A stretch of 64,000 nt of DNA from Novosphingobium piscinae (GTDB taxonomy: Bacteria > Pseudomonadota > Alphaproteobacteria > Sphingomonadales > Sphingomonadaceae), in the NCBI RefSeq assembly GCF_014230355.1, contig NZ_JACLAX010000001.1:186001-250000 (forward strand). The letters run 5' to 3'. This document shows positions 8,882 through 17,545 of the stretch, one piece after another. The position numbers were made by a program, and so were the translations under genes. The notes under the pieces are model-generated. The model did no database searches and was not told the origin of the DNA. It saw nothing but the letters and a program-made list of their open reading frames with translations. Position 1 is the first letter of the stretch; each line of letters begins with the position of its first letter.

Positions 8882-9649
8882 TCAGCGTCCTTTCCATTGG
8901 GGCTTGCGCTTCTCGGCAAAGGCGCGGGGCCCTTCCTGCGCGTCCGCGCTGTGATAGGCCAGCTCGTGCGCGGCATAGCCGGCCTCGATCGCCGCCGACC
9001 GGCCCATCTCGGTGGCGAGCATCACCGTCTGGCGCGCCGCCGCGACCGAGAGCGGTGCTCCGGCCAGGACCTCGCGCGCCAGTTCGGTGGCGCAGGCCAG
9101 GGCCTCGCCCGGCTCGCACAGCCGGTTGACCAGCCCGATCTCGTAAGCCCGCGCCGCGCTGATCGGCTTGCCCGTCAGGACGATCTCCATGTAGATACGC
9201 TGCGGGATCATGTGGATCAGCGGGGCCGACCACGGCGAGCCGCGGCCTACCCGTACCTCGGTGATTGCGAACTGCGCATTGTGGCTGGCCACGCACAGGT
9301 CGCAGGCCTGGGCGATCATCCACCCGCCGGCGAAGGCCACGCCGTTGACCGCGGCGATCGTCGGCTTGGACAGCCGCAGGTTCTCGTAGGGTACCGGGAA
9401 CATGTCGCGCGGGGGGGTCTTGAGCCCGGTCTCGACCATCTCCTTGAGGTCGCCGCCGGCGCAGAACGCCTTGTCGCCGCGCCCGGTGAGGATCGCGATC
9501 CCCGCCCCGGTATCGGCCTCGAACCGGGCCCAGGCCTGCCGCAGACCATCGCGGACCTCGCGGCTCAGGCAGTTGCGCTGCTCGGGGCGGTCGATCGTGA
9601 TCACCGCGATGCCCTCGTCGGTGCAGGTGTAAAGGACAGCATCGCCCAT
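8882..9649 (-). CDS. Enoyl-CoA hydratase/isomerase (crotonase family)
   Basis: A 255-aa crotonase-fold protein. The CoA/oxyanion motif CAGGDLKEM sits near residue 65 and the second oxyanion-hole segment is NGVAFAGGWMIAQACDL. One candidate catalytic acid is the Glu in FAITEVRVGRG. The second catalytic position is Gly-rich (GRGSPW), so hydratase, isomerase or hydrolase activity cannot be separated by eye. It is one base upstream of the Rieske start and three bases downstream of the hydrolase/transferase gene, clearly within the same operon. Confidence 0.87.
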   Translation of the reverse strand: MGDAVLYTCTDEGIAVITIDRPEQRNCLSREVRDGLRQAWARFEADTGAGIAILTGRGDKAFCAGGDLKEMVETGLKTPPRDMFPVPYENLRLSKPTIAAVNGVAFAGGWMIAQACDLCVASHNAQFAITEVRVGRGSPWSAPLIHMIPQRIYMEIVLTGKPISAARAYEIGLVNRLCEPGEALACATELAREVLAGAPLSVAAARQTVMLATEMGRSAAIEAGYAAHELAYHSADAQEGPRAFAEKRKPQWKGR

Positions 9650-9651
9650 GG

Positions 9652-10923
9652 TCAGAACCCTCGCCGGGCAATGGCGTGGGCCTCGCGGTCCAGCGCCTCG
9701 CGAAAATCGGGGTGGGCGATGGCGACCAGCGCCCGTGCCCGCTCGGCCAGGCTGCGCCCCTTGAGTTCGGCCGCGCCGAATTCGGTGACGATCACGTCGA
9801 CCTCGCTGCGCGCCGTGGTCACGGGACCCGACAGCGCCGGCACGATCTTGCTGAGGGTTCCGCCCTTGGCCGTGGCCGACAGCGCGATCAGCGCGTGGCC
9901 GCCGGGCGAGCGCGCCCCGGCCCGGACGAAATCGACCTGCCCGCCGGTGCCGCCCAGATAGGCGCTGCCCGAGGCCTCGGCATTGACCTGCCCGGTCAGG
10001 TCGACCTCGATCGCCGAGTTGATCGAGACCAGCCGCGACAGGCGCGCGAGCACCCCGGCATCGTGCGTGTAGTTGGCCGGACACATCCGGATGGCGGGAT
10101 TGCGGTGGGCAAAATCGTAGAGCCGCCGGGTGCCGATCAGCGCGCCGTTGATCGAGACGCCCGGATCGATCTCCTTGCGTGCATTGGTGATGACCCCGGC
10201 CTCGACCAGGTCGGCCAGCCCGTCGCCAAGCATGCCGGAATGGACCCCGAGGTCCTTGCGGTCGCCGAGCAGGCGCAGGATCGCGTCGGGCACGGCGCCG
10301 ACTCCGGTCTGGATCACCGCGCCGTCGCCGATAAAGCCGGCGCAGTGCCGGGCAATGGCCGCATCGGTCTCGCTGATCGGCGCAGCCGGGACCTCCACCG
10401 GGGGCTGGTCGCAATGGACCGCGACGTCGATTTCCGAGGCGTGGATCGTCTCGCCGAACGTGTAGGGCACCGCCACGTTGACCTCGGCGATCACCACCCG
10501 GGCGCGCGCCACGGCCGCGCGGACGTGGTCACTGATCAGCCCGCAGCTGTGCCGGCCGGCCTCGTCGGCCGGGCTGACCTGGATCATCGCCACGTCGCAG
10601 CCGATCACCCCGGCCTCGATCAGCGGACCGATCTGGCTGACGTGGCTGGGAATGATCGCCAGGTTCCCGCCCTTGGCCATGGTCCGCAGCTGGCCGATCG
10701 CACCCATGCTCGACAGGGCGAAGCTGGCGGTGCTCTCGGGCCGGAACGCGCCCGAGAAGCTGGTGGCGATGAACACAGAGAGGCCGGGGATGGACTGGCC
10801 CTGGGACATCAGCGCGGCGACCAGCGCCGGCGGTTCGCCGCAGGCTTGGCCCAGCACGATGCGGTCGCCCGGCCGCACCCAGGCGGCGAGGTCGAGTTCG
10901 GCCGGGGTCGTCTCGATCGTCAC
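9652..10923 (-). CDS. Acetyl-CoA hydrolase/CoA-transferase family protein lacking the usual catalytic Glu
   Basis: A 423-aa protein resembling 4-hydroxybutyrate CoA-transferases and acetyl-CoA hydrolases over its whole length (GDRIVLGQACGEP at the N-terminus; GTGGQVDFVRGA-like segment towards the C-terminus). Family CoA-transferases carry a nucleophilic Glu in a motif of the type H-(S/T)-E-M; here the same place reads LGVHSGMLGDG, with Gly instead of Glu. It may therefore be a hydrolase, use another nucleophile, or serve as a binding protein. Its ATG overlaps the stop of the upstream CitE-like gene by 4 bp (ATGA), indicating translational coupling. Confidence 0.82.
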   Translation of the reverse strand: MTIETTPAELDLAAWVRPGDRIVLGQACGEPPALVAALMSQGQSIPGLSVFIATSFSGAFRPESTASFALSSMGAIGQLRTMAKGGNLAIIPSHVSQIGPLIEAGVIGCDVAMIQVSPADEAGRHSCGLISDHVRAAVARARVVIAEVNVAVPYTFGETIHASEIDVAVHCDQPPVEVPAAPISETDAAIARHCAGFIGDGAVIQTGVGAVPDAILRLLGDRKDLGVHSGMLGDGLADLVEAGVITNARKEIDPGVSINGALIGTRRLYDFAHRNPAIRMCPANYTHDAGVLARLSRLVSINSAIEVDLTGQVNAEASGSAYLGGTGGQVDFVRAGARSPGGHALIALSATAKGGTLSKIVPALSGPVTTARSEVDVIVTEFGAAELKGRSLAERARALVAIAHPDFREALDREAHAIARRGF

Positions 10924-11798
10924 GCCTGCTCGGCCTGGGCGATCAGCGCGAGGGCCCGCGAGAGGTAGGGCCGATCGAGCATGCCGCCCTTCCAGCCGAT
11001 CGCGCCGACGCCGGGGTTGGCTTCGAACAGCGCGACGATCTCGCGCGCTTCGGCCAGCTCCGCCTCGCCCGGGGTGAAGGCGGCGTTGATCACCTCGACC
11101 TGCGCCGGGTGGATCGCCAGCATCCCGCGGAAACCGTCGCGCCGGACCTTCTCGGCGCGCAGCCGCAGACCCTCGAGATCGCGGAAATCGCCCTGGATCG
11201 TTTCGATCGCCGCGACCCCGGCCGTGGCCGCCCCTAGCACGGTCAGGCTCCGCGCCAGCTCGTAGGTGAAGGCGTAGCTGCCATCCGGATTGCGGTTGCT
11301 GCTGGCCCCGATCGAATCGGCCAGGTCCTCCGCCCCCCAGGTCAGCGCAATCACCCGCGGCGCGCCCTTGTAGCTGCCGGTGTGGAACATGCCCTCGGCG
11401 GTTTCGGTCACCAGCACGATCACCGGGGTCGATCCGCGCGCAATGCCGTGCATCGCCTCGAAAGCGGTCAGATAGCTGTCGAGCAGCTCGACATCGGCCC
11501 GGCCATAGACCTTGGGCAGCATGATCCCGCCCGGCCGGCCCGGCATGATCGCGACCAGGTCGTCCAGCGTGTGCGGGCCATCGAGCGGATTGACCCGGAC
11601 CCAGATGCGGCTGCGCTCGGCCGGATGGGCCGTCAGGAACGCGCGGACCATGTCGCGAGCAAGCGGCTTGGCCTCGACCGCCACGGCGTCCTCCAGGTCA
11701 CACAGCACCACGTCGGCGGGGCCGGCCAGCGCCTTGGCCATCTTCTTCTCGCTGTCGCCCGGGGCGAACAGCCACGAGCGCATCTTCATCGGGGTCAC
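10920..11798 (-). CDS. CitE-like HpcH/HpaI-family C-C lyase
   Basis: A 292-aa protein of the citrate-lyase beta/malyl-CoA-lyase type, TIM-barrel enzymes that cleave or form 3-hydroxyacyl-CoA bonds with a divalent metal. Motifs are RSWLFAPGD at the N-terminus, DLEDAV (metal/acid site), PKVYG, and ETAEG then GAEDLADSIG further on. The GTG start at 11798 has a well-spaced AAGGAGA; ATG at 11789 or 11783 would be possible but less well placed. In this operon (ACAD upstream, hydrolase/transferase and crotonase downstream) it could perform the final retro-Claisen or retro-aldol step, releasing a short acyl-CoA (inference). Confidence 0.87.
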   Translation of the reverse strand: MTPMKMRSWLFAPGDSEKKMAKALAGPADVVLCDLEDAVAVEAKPLARDMVRAFLTAHPAERSRIWVRVNPLDGPHTLDDLVAIMPGRPGGIMLPKVYGRADVELLDSYLTAFEAMHGIARGSTPVIVLVTETAEGMFHTGSYKGAPRVIALTWGAEDLADSIGASSNRNPDGSYAFTYELARSLTVLGAATAGVAAIETIQGDFRDLEGLRLRAEKVRRDGFRGMLAIHPAQVEVINAAFTPGEAELAEAREIVALFEANPGVGAIGWKGGMLDRPYLSRALALIAQAEQA

Positions 11799-11841
11799 TG
11801 CCGGTCTCCTTGTCGTGACAGCATCGCGGGTGGGATGGACG

Positions 11842-13008
11842 CTAGTACGATTTGGGCAGGCCGAGCACCTTTTCGGCCAGGAAATTGAGAATCATGTGCG
11901 GGCTGACCGGTGCGGTCCGCGGGATCAGGCTTTCGCGCAGGTAGCGCTCGACGTGGTATTCCTGGGCATAGCCCATCCCGCCCATCGACAGCATCGCGGT
12001 GTGACAGGCCTCGAAGGCGAATTCCCCGGCGAGGTACTTGGCGGTATTGGCCTCGACGCTGCAGTCCTCGCCCTTGTCGAACAGGGTGGCGGCCTTCATC
12101 GTCATCAGGTTCGCCGCCTCGAGCTGGGCCCAGCATTTGGCGAGCGGGTGCTGGATGCCCTGGTTCTGGCCGATCGGGCGATTGAACACGATCCGCTCCC
12201 TGGCATAGCGGCTCGCTTTCATGATCGCGGCCCGGCCCAGCCCGATGGCCTCCGCGGCGAGCAGGATCCGCTCGGGATTGAGCCCTTCCAGGATGTAGCG
12301 GAAGCCTTGCCCCTCCTCGCCGATCAGATCGGCCTCGGGCACCCACAGATCCTCGATGAACAGCATGTTCGAATCGACCGCGTGGCGGCCCATCTTGTGG
12401 ATCAGCCGCGTTTCGATCTTGCTGCGGTCGAAGTCGGTGTAGAACAGCGACAGCCCGTCAGTCTTGCGCTTGATCTGGTCGAGCGGCGTGGTCCGGGCCA
12501 GCAGCAGCATCTTGTTGGCGACCTGCGCGGTGGAGATCCAGATCTTCTCGCCGTTGACCAGATAGCCACCCTCCTTGCGCTCTGCCCGGACCTTGAGCTG
12601 GGTGGTGTTGAGCCCGACATTGGGCTCGGTCACGGCGAAACAGGTCTTGTCCTGGCCCGAGGCGATCCCCGGGATGCTGCGCTGCTGCTGCTCCTCGGTG
12701 CCGAACAGGATGATCGGCTCGAGCCCGAAGATGTTGATGTGCACGGCCGAGGCGCCGCTCATCCCGGCGCCGCTCTCGGCGATCGCCTGCATCATGATCG
12801 AGGCCTCGGTGATCCCCAGCCCCGCGCCGCCGAAGCGCTCGGGCATGGCTATGCCCAGCCAGCCGGCGTCGGCGAGCGAGCGGTAGAAGTCCTCGGGGAA
12901 CTCGGCCGACTGGTCGCGTTCGAGCCAGTATTCGTCCGGGAACTGGCTGCAGTGCCGCAGGATCGCCTCGCGGATGTTCAACTGGTCCGGCGTGAAGGCG
13001 AAATCCAT
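11842..13008 (-). CDS. Acyl-CoA dehydrogenase
   Basis: A 388-aa single-chain ACAD, an FAD enzyme that introduces an alpha,beta double bond into an acyl-CoA and passes electrons to ETF. FAD/substrate segments are CFAVTEPNVGLNTT and KIWISTAQVAN, and a C-terminal GGMGYAQEYHVERY follows. The MCAD-type Glu position near the C-terminus is not conserved (LIPRTAPVSP), but NPERILLAAEAIG holds a Glu at the site used by isovaleryl-CoA dehydrogenase, so the base has probably moved there (inference). It is first in the five-gene - operon; ATG 13008 follows AGGAG. Confidence 0.92.
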   Translation of the reverse strand: MDFAFTPDQLNIREAILRHCSQFPDEYWLERDQSAEFPEDFYRSLADAGWLGIAMPERFGGAGLGITEASIMMQAIAESGAGMSGASAVHINIFGLEPIILFGTEEQQQRSIPGIASGQDKTCFAVTEPNVGLNTTQLKVRAERKEGGYLVNGEKIWISTAQVANKMLLLARTTPLDQIKRKTDGLSLFYTDFDRSKIETRLIHKMGRHAVDSNMLFIEDLWVPEADLIGEEGQGFRYILEGLNPERILLAAEAIGLGRAAIMKASRYARERIVFNRPIGQNQGIQHPLAKCWAQLEAANLMTMKAATLFDKGEDCSVEANTAKYLAGEFAFEACHTAMLSMGGMGYAQEYHVERYLRESLIPRTAPVSPHMILNFLAEKVLGLPKSY

Positions 13009-13093
13009 CGGTCAGCTCCTGTACGCCGCGTGGCTGGCGGCGCGACCGTCGGTAGCAGCGACCGCCCGAGCGGGACAACGCGCACCGGCACAT

Positions 13094-13107
13094 ATCGGCC
13101 CGGCGAA
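13094..13107. promoter_or_regulatory. Palindromic operator candidate (degenerate)
   Basis: ATCGG-CCCG-GCGAA, preceded by CACAT as at 15976, lies in the divergent gap between the ACAD operon and the CoA-transferase at 13171. It keeps the N4 spacing but has two mismatches. Confidence 0.4.
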
Positions 13108-13170
13108 CTGCCCACGCATGGATTCGCCGGTCGACAGGGGATAGAGCGGTGGCAGCTTCAGGAGACACCC

Positions 13171-14325
13171 ATGGCCAGCCAGCCCGCGCCATTCGGCCCA
13201 CTCGCGGGCATCCGCGTCATCGATCTTACCAGCATGGTGTTCGGTCCCTATGCCACCCAGATCATGGCCGACATGGGCGCCGAGGTGATCAAGATCGAGC
13301 CGCCCAAGGGTGACGACACCCGCTACATCAACGCCGGACAGGCTCCCGGGCTGGGGGCGATCTTCGTCAACTGCAACCGCGGCAAGAAGTCGGTCGTGCT
13401 CGACCTGCGTGAGGAGGCCGACCGGGCCGCGCTGCGCGGCCTGATCGCGGAGGCCGACGTGTTCATCCACTCGATGCGGGGCAAGGCGATCGCCCGGCTC
13501 GGGTTCGACTATGCTGCGGTCAGCGCGATCAAGCCCGACATCGTCTACACCAACTGCTACGGTTTCTCGCGCCGCGGCCCCTACGCAGACAAGCCGGCTT
13601 ACGACGACACGATCCAGGCCGAATGCGGGCTGCCCTACGTCCAGGGGCTGATGAACGGCGAGCCCGGGTTCGTCGCCACGATCATGGCCGACAAGGTCGC
13701 GGGCCTGACCGCGCTCTATGCCACGACGATGGCGCTTTTCCACCGCGAGCGGACCGGCGAAGGCCAGGAGGTCGAGGTCGGCATGTTCGAGACCATGGCC
13801 AGCTTCATGCTGGTCGAGCATGCCGGCGGGCGCTTGTTCGAGCCGGCGCTGGGCCCGGCGCACTATCACCGTGCCGCCAATCGGCACCGCCGCCCCTATC
13901 GCACCAAGGATGGCTATGTCGCGGCGCTGGTCTACAACGATCGGCACTGGCAGGCCTTTGTCGAGGCCGTCCAGCCCGACTGGGCGACCCCGGAGATGGC
14001 CACGCTCGCCAACCGTGCCGGACAGATCGACTACATCTACCAGCGGCTCGGCGAGACCTTCCTGACGCGCACGACCGCCGAATGGCTCGACTTGCTCGGC
14101 CGCCTCAACGTGCCCGCCGCACCGCTGCGCAGCACCGACGACCTGTTCGACGATCCCCATCTCAACGCCGTGGGCTTCTTCGAGGAGGTGCCCACCCCGC
14201 AGGGCAAGATCCGGTTCCCCGGCGTGCCCACCTGGTTCTCCAAGACTCCCGGCCGGGTGGCCGGGCCCACCCCCGAACTGGGCCGCGACACCGCCGCGGT
14301 CCTCGGCGAGCGATCCGGCGACTGA
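13171..14325 (+). CDS. CaiB/BaiF class III CoA-transferase
   Basis: A 384-aa family III transferase that moves CoA between carboxylates through an aspartyl-CoA intermediate. The N-terminal signature GIRVIDLTSMVFGPYATQ is followed by ADMGAEVIKIE; the likely nucleophile is Asp145 (KPAYDDTIQA). The small domain shows YRTKDGYVAALVYNDRHW and ends with the usual vPAAPLRSTDDL region. Full length, in canonical domain order (compare the rearranged relative at 41995). ATG 13171 is preceded by AGGAGA. It is a single-gene + unit facing the ACAD operon; its stop lies inside a hairpin shared with the convergent SnoaL gene. Confidence 0.92.
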   Translation: MASQPAPFGPLAGIRVIDLTSMVFGPYATQIMADMGAEVIKIEPPKGDDTRYINAGQAPGLGAIFVNCNRGKKSVVLDLREEADRAALRGLIAEADVFIHSMRGKAIARLGFDYAAVSAIKPDIVYTNCYGFSRRGPYADKPAYDDTIQAECGLPYVQGLMNGEPGFVATIMADKVAGLTALYATTMALFHRERTGEGQEVEVGMFETMASFMLVEHAGGRLFEPALGPAHYHRAANRHRRPYRTKDGYVAALVYNDRHWQAFVEAVQPDWATPEMATLANRAGQIDYIYQRLGETFLTRTTAEWLDLLGRLNVPAAPLRSTDDLFDDPHLNAVGFFEEVPTPQGKIRFPGVPTWFSKTPGRVAGPTPELGRDTAAVLGERSGD

Positions 14326-14342
14326 GCCGCCCTGCGGCTCAG
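14322..14342. terminator. Compact bidirectional hairpin overlapping both stop codons
   Basis: CTGAGCCGC (14322-14330), loop CCT, GCGGCTCAG (14334-14342) is a perfect 9-bp stem. It contains the TGA of the CoA-transferase and the complement of the TGA of the SnoaL gene. There is no T-run, so it could also act as an RNA 3'-end stabiliser. Confidence 0.5.
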
Positions 14343-14725
14343 CGCATCAGTGGAAGCAGCAGTTCGAGCACGATCGCCGGGTTGAAGTGCTCGCGCACCG
14401 AGGCGATCCGACCATCGCGCAGTCTAAGCACGAATACGTAGGTATTGGCATAGGCCGCGCCGCCGCGCAGCGTGGCGGTCGAGCGCGCTTCGATCACCAC
14501 GCGGTCGGCCTCCGCGGTGATCGCGTCGATCGTGAAGGCCAGAGTGCCGCCGCTCGCCTCGCGCATCCAGGCCAGCGACTGCCGGTATCGGGCGAGGCTG
14601 TGCTCGCCCTGGAGGGTGGTCCAGGCGATCATGTCGTCGCAGACCAGGCCCGCGGGGAAGGCCCCCGCCTCCGACGCGGCGATGAAGGCGCGGGCGATCG
14701 CGTGCGGGCCGCGCTCCGCGGTCAT
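14339..14725 (-). CDS. SnoaL-like (NTF2-fold) small protein
   Basis: A 128-aa NTF2/SnoaL-like cone fold: an N-terminal helix (AIARAFIAASEAG), a middle segment ESxx-like RYRQSLAWMREASGG, and C-terminal strands ANTYVFVLRLRDGRIASVREHFNP, which are characteristic. Relatives include ketosteroid isomerase-like and polyketide-cyclase-like enzymes as well as binding proteins, so the reaction is open. Its ATG overlaps the stop of the MaoC-like gene by 4 bp, implying joint function with that hydratase. Confidence 0.8.
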   Translation of the reverse strand: MTAERGPHAIARAFIAASEAGAFPAGLVCDDMIAWTTLQGEHSLARYRQSLAWMREASGGTLAFTIDAITAEADRVVIEARSTATLRGGAAYANTYVFVLRLRDGRIASVREHFNPAIVLELLLPLMR

Positions 14726-15900
14726 CCGGGCTTCTTCAGCAGTTCGATCTCGGCCTTGGCGGTGGCCAACACGGCCCCGAACTGGTTGGCCATCTTGCAG
14801 TCGACCGCGACCATGTGGCGGCCCTCCTCGTCGAGATACTTGTCGAGGATCGTGCCGGTCATGATGGTGATGTCGCCGGTCAGCGCCGGGCTGCGGTAGT
14901 TCGCCACGGAATGGCGCACCATGCCCCATTCGCTGGCCCAGCCGGCGAAGTAGTCGGTGATCCAGGCCCCCATCGAGGCGCCGTAGCCATAGCCGCGCGG
15001 CATGCCGATGTAGCGCGCCCAGCGCGGGAAGAGATGCCCGCGCGACGGGCCAACATAGGCACCATCCGTGTTCTCGGGATTGTTGGCTTCCTCGGTCGGG
15101 TCCTGCTCGGGCCCGGCCATCGGCCCGACAAAGCCGAGTTCGGCCATGTTGAGGTCGGTGCGGCGGTGCATCGAGCCCCACTGGGTGAAGGTGTAGGCGC
15201 GCCATTCGGTGGTGAAGCTGACGATCGAGTGGGGGCCGAACACCCGTTCGGGCAGGTCGGCGCCGACCACCACGTCGTCCCAGTAGCGCGGCGCGTGGCC
15301 GAGCTCGTGCAGCATCTTGATCCAGCCATACTTGCGGACCTCGAGCGCTTCCAGCTCCTCATCGCTCCAGACCGGATCGTCCTGCGCCGCAGAACTGTCG
15401 CTCTGGCTCGCCTCGCCAGCGGCCTGCGCATAGCGGATCGAGGTGGAACGCTGCTTGGCGACAAGGTCGCCGTGCTGGTTGTAGTAGAAGTTGTCGCCGC
15501 GCTGGAAGCAGGTGGGACCGGCGAACTTGGTGTCCTTGATCGTATAGTCGAACGGGATCCGCTCGTTCCATACGCGGTCCCCGCCCTTGATCCGCGGGCC
15601 GTAGAACCACCATTCGTCGCCGCCGAACAGCATGTGCGAATTGGGGATCAGACCGATGCAGGACGGGGCCGAGCCGTGACCGTCGTCCATCGACACGGCG
15701 AAGCTCTGCGGGGCCACCAGTTCGCCGAAACGGCTCTGCATGGCGTACATCGCATCGTAGTGTAGCCGGTTGGGGTAATGCATTGCCTGGACCCAGCGGC
15801 GGATGTCGGTGTTCGCGAAGGGCTCGACCATGCGCGCGGGCTGCATCGGCTTGCCCATGTAGCGGTCGAGATCGGAGCAATCGAGTTTCGGGTCAGGCAT
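14722..15900 (-). CDS. MaoC-family (double hot-dog) enoyl-CoA hydratase-like protein
   Basis: A 392-aa protein with an N-terminal FAS1-type dehydratase segment (up to about residue 180, containing NSHMLFGGDEWWFYGPRIKG) and a second hot-dog half (RHSVANYRSPALTGDITIMTGTI), consistent with a two-domain MaoC dehydratase that hydrates bulky enoyl-CoAs. In steroid catabolism such enzymes (ChsH1/ChsH2 type) handle branched side chains; that parallel is an inference. ATG 15900. It heads a two-gene - unit with the SnoaL protein and faces the Rieske operon across a gap with two operator-like palindromes. Confidence 0.8.
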   Translation of the reverse strand: MPDPKLDCSDLDRYMGKPMQPARMVEPFANTDIRRWVQAMHYPNRLHYDAMYAMQSRFGELVAPQSFAVSMDDGHGSAPSCIGLIPNSHMLFGGDEWWFYGPRIKGGDRVWNERIPFDYTIKDTKFAGPTCFQRGDNFYYNQHGDLVAKQRSTSIRYAQAAGEASQSDSSAAQDDPVWSDEELEALEVRKYGWIKMLHELGHAPRYWDDVVVGADLPERVFGPHSIVSFTTEWRAYTFTQWGSMHRRTDLNMAELGFVGPMAGPEQDPTEEANNPENTDGAYVGPSRGHLFPRWARYIGMPRGYGYGASMGAWITDYFAGWASEWGMVRHSVANYRSPALTGDITIMTGTILDKYLDEEGRHMVAVDCKMANQFGAVLATAKAEIELLKKPG

Positions 15901-15980
15901 GGTCTGGCATCCTTGTTTGCCCGCGGTGCTAACAGAGGGTCATCAGGTGGCAAACGGCGCGGCCCGGCGCCGCGCCACAT

Positions 15981-16050
15981 ATCGCCGGGGCAATGACCGG
16001 GCGCAGCCCCGGGGCGGCGCGTGTTGCAGTGCGGCAATCGGCCGGGCGAT
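15981..16050. promoter_or_regulatory. Pair of operator candidates in divergent gap
   Basis: ATCGC-CGGG-GCAAT at 15981-15994 and ATCGG-CCGG-GCGAT at 16037-16050 are two near-perfect palindromes of the recurrent family, 56 bp apart, between the MaoC-like gene and the Rieske gene. The gap (15901-16141) holds no other recognisable element. Confidence 0.55.
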
Positions 16051-16141
16051 AAGTCCGCGCGCGCTGCGGATCGGCCTTTGTGCGGTCAGGGCGCAGAGCT
16101 ACCAACCTCCGGATCAGGGCGAACCCGCCGGGAGTATGGAC

Positions 16142-17545
16142 ATGCCAGCAAGTGCCGCAGAGACCGGAGCCACCGTGCCCTTCCGCGTGACCGATCCGCA
16201 GAAGATCCCGACCCCGCGCTACTACGACCAGGGCTTCTACGATCTCGAGGCCGAGAAGCTCTGGACCCGTACCTGGCAGATGGCCTGCCGGCTCGAGACC
16301 ATCCCCAATCTGGGAGACTGGGTCGAATACTCGATCCTGGGCCGCTCGGTCATCGTCACCCGCACCAAGACCGGGGTGCGTGCCTTCCACAATGCGTGCC
16401 GCCACCGCGGGGTCCAGCTGGTCCCCAGCGGGAGCCATGGCAACTGCAAGACCCAGGGCTTCATCTGCCCGTTCCACGGCTGGCGCTGGAACGGCGAGGG
16501 CAAGAACACCTTCGTCTATGGCCGTCACCTGTTTGACGAGAGCCTGCTCGCCGATGACGATCTCAAGCTCCCCGAATGCCGGGTCGAGGAGGCGCTGGGC
16601 TGCGTCTTCATCAACTTCGACGACGCAGCCCTGTCGCTGCGGGACACCTGGGGGCCGGTGCTCGACCGGCTCGAGAAGCGGCTCCATGCCAACCAGCGCG
16701 CCGAGTGGTGGTTCGCCACCGAGATCCCGGCCAACTGGAAGATCGCGATGGAGGCCTTCATGGAAGGCTACCACGTGATGCGCACCCATCCGCAGCTTCA
16801 GCGCGCGGTCCCGGCCCTGTACAACAGCATGTACGGCCACGACACCGGCGGGATCGGCGCGCCGATCGACCCGAACTGGACCAAGGAGCAGAACGTCGCC
16901 GCGCAGATCAAGAACCTGGAGCTGCTGAGCGAAGGCATGGCCGGCATGGTCCACGCCAAGGAGGTGGAGTTGGCCCGGCTCGTGCCCGCCGACATCCTGC
17001 CCGACGATCCGCAGCAGATGCTGATGCACTGGTTCGGTGCGGTGCAGCACACCATCGTCGAGGGTCTCAAGGCCCGGGGCGAAACCGTGCCCGATCTCAA
17101 CGCGCTGGCGGTCTCGGACCCGATCCAGGCAGTCGAGTTTCTGTTTCCTCACTACTTCCTGCTGCCCTTCTTCACCAGCACCAGCACCTACCGGATCCGC
17201 CCGACCGGCCCGGAAACCTGTCTGTTCGAGATCTGGTCACTCACCCATTTCGCCCCGGGCAGCGAGCCCGCGCCGGTGATGAGCCCCACGGTCCTGCCGC
17301 ACGACAGCGACCAGTTTCCGCCGATCCCCCGGCAGGACTATTCGAACATCCCGATCCAGCAGAAGGGCGTCCACGCCAAGGGCCTCGAGTTCCTGCGGCT
17401 GAGCCGCGAGAAGGAAGGCCTGATCAGCAACTACAACCGGATCATTGACGGCTATCTCGCCGATGCCCCGGCGGACAAGCTGGCCGCGGCCACCCACACG
17501 CTGGGGGGCAATTTCGACGGCGGGTTCTTCGCTTACGATTTCTGA
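16142..17545 (+). CDS. Rieske non-heme iron oxygenase, alpha subunit
   Basis: A 467-aa oxygenase with Rieske ligands Cys86, His88, Cys109, His112 (CRHRG..CPFHGW) and iron ligands His211 and His216 (EGYHVMRTHPQ); RQDYSNI near the C-terminus may hold the Asp ligand. ATG 16142 is chosen because GGGAG lies seven bases upstream; ATG 16136 is two codons earlier. It shares only the family pattern with the Rieske protein at 7519, so the substrate is probably different. It is followed without a gap by an EthD-domain gene and then a transporter, giving an uptake-plus-hydroxylation unit. No reductase is nearby. Confidence 0.9.
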   Translation: MPASAAETGATVPFRVTDPQKIPTPRYYDQGFYDLEAEKLWTRTWQMACRLETIPNLGDWVEYSILGRSVIVTRTKTGVRAFHNACRHRGVQLVPSGSHGNCKTQGFICPFHGWRWNGEGKNTFVYGRHLFDESLLADDDLKLPECRVEEALGCVFINFDDAALSLRDTWGPVLDRLEKRLHANQRAEWWFATEIPANWKIAMEAFMEGYHVMRTHPQLQRAVPALYNSMYGHDTGGIGAPIDPNWTKEQNVAAQIKNLELLSEGMAGMVHAKEVELARLVPADILPDDPQQMLMHWFGAVQHTIVEGLKARGETVPDLNALAVSDPIQAVEFLFPHYFLLPFFTSTSTYRIRPTGPETCLFEIWSLTHFAPGSEPAPVMSPTVLPHDSDQFPPIPRQDYSNIPIQQKGVHAKGLEFLRLSREKEGLISNYNRIIDGYLADAPADKLAAATHTLGGNFDGGFFAYDF

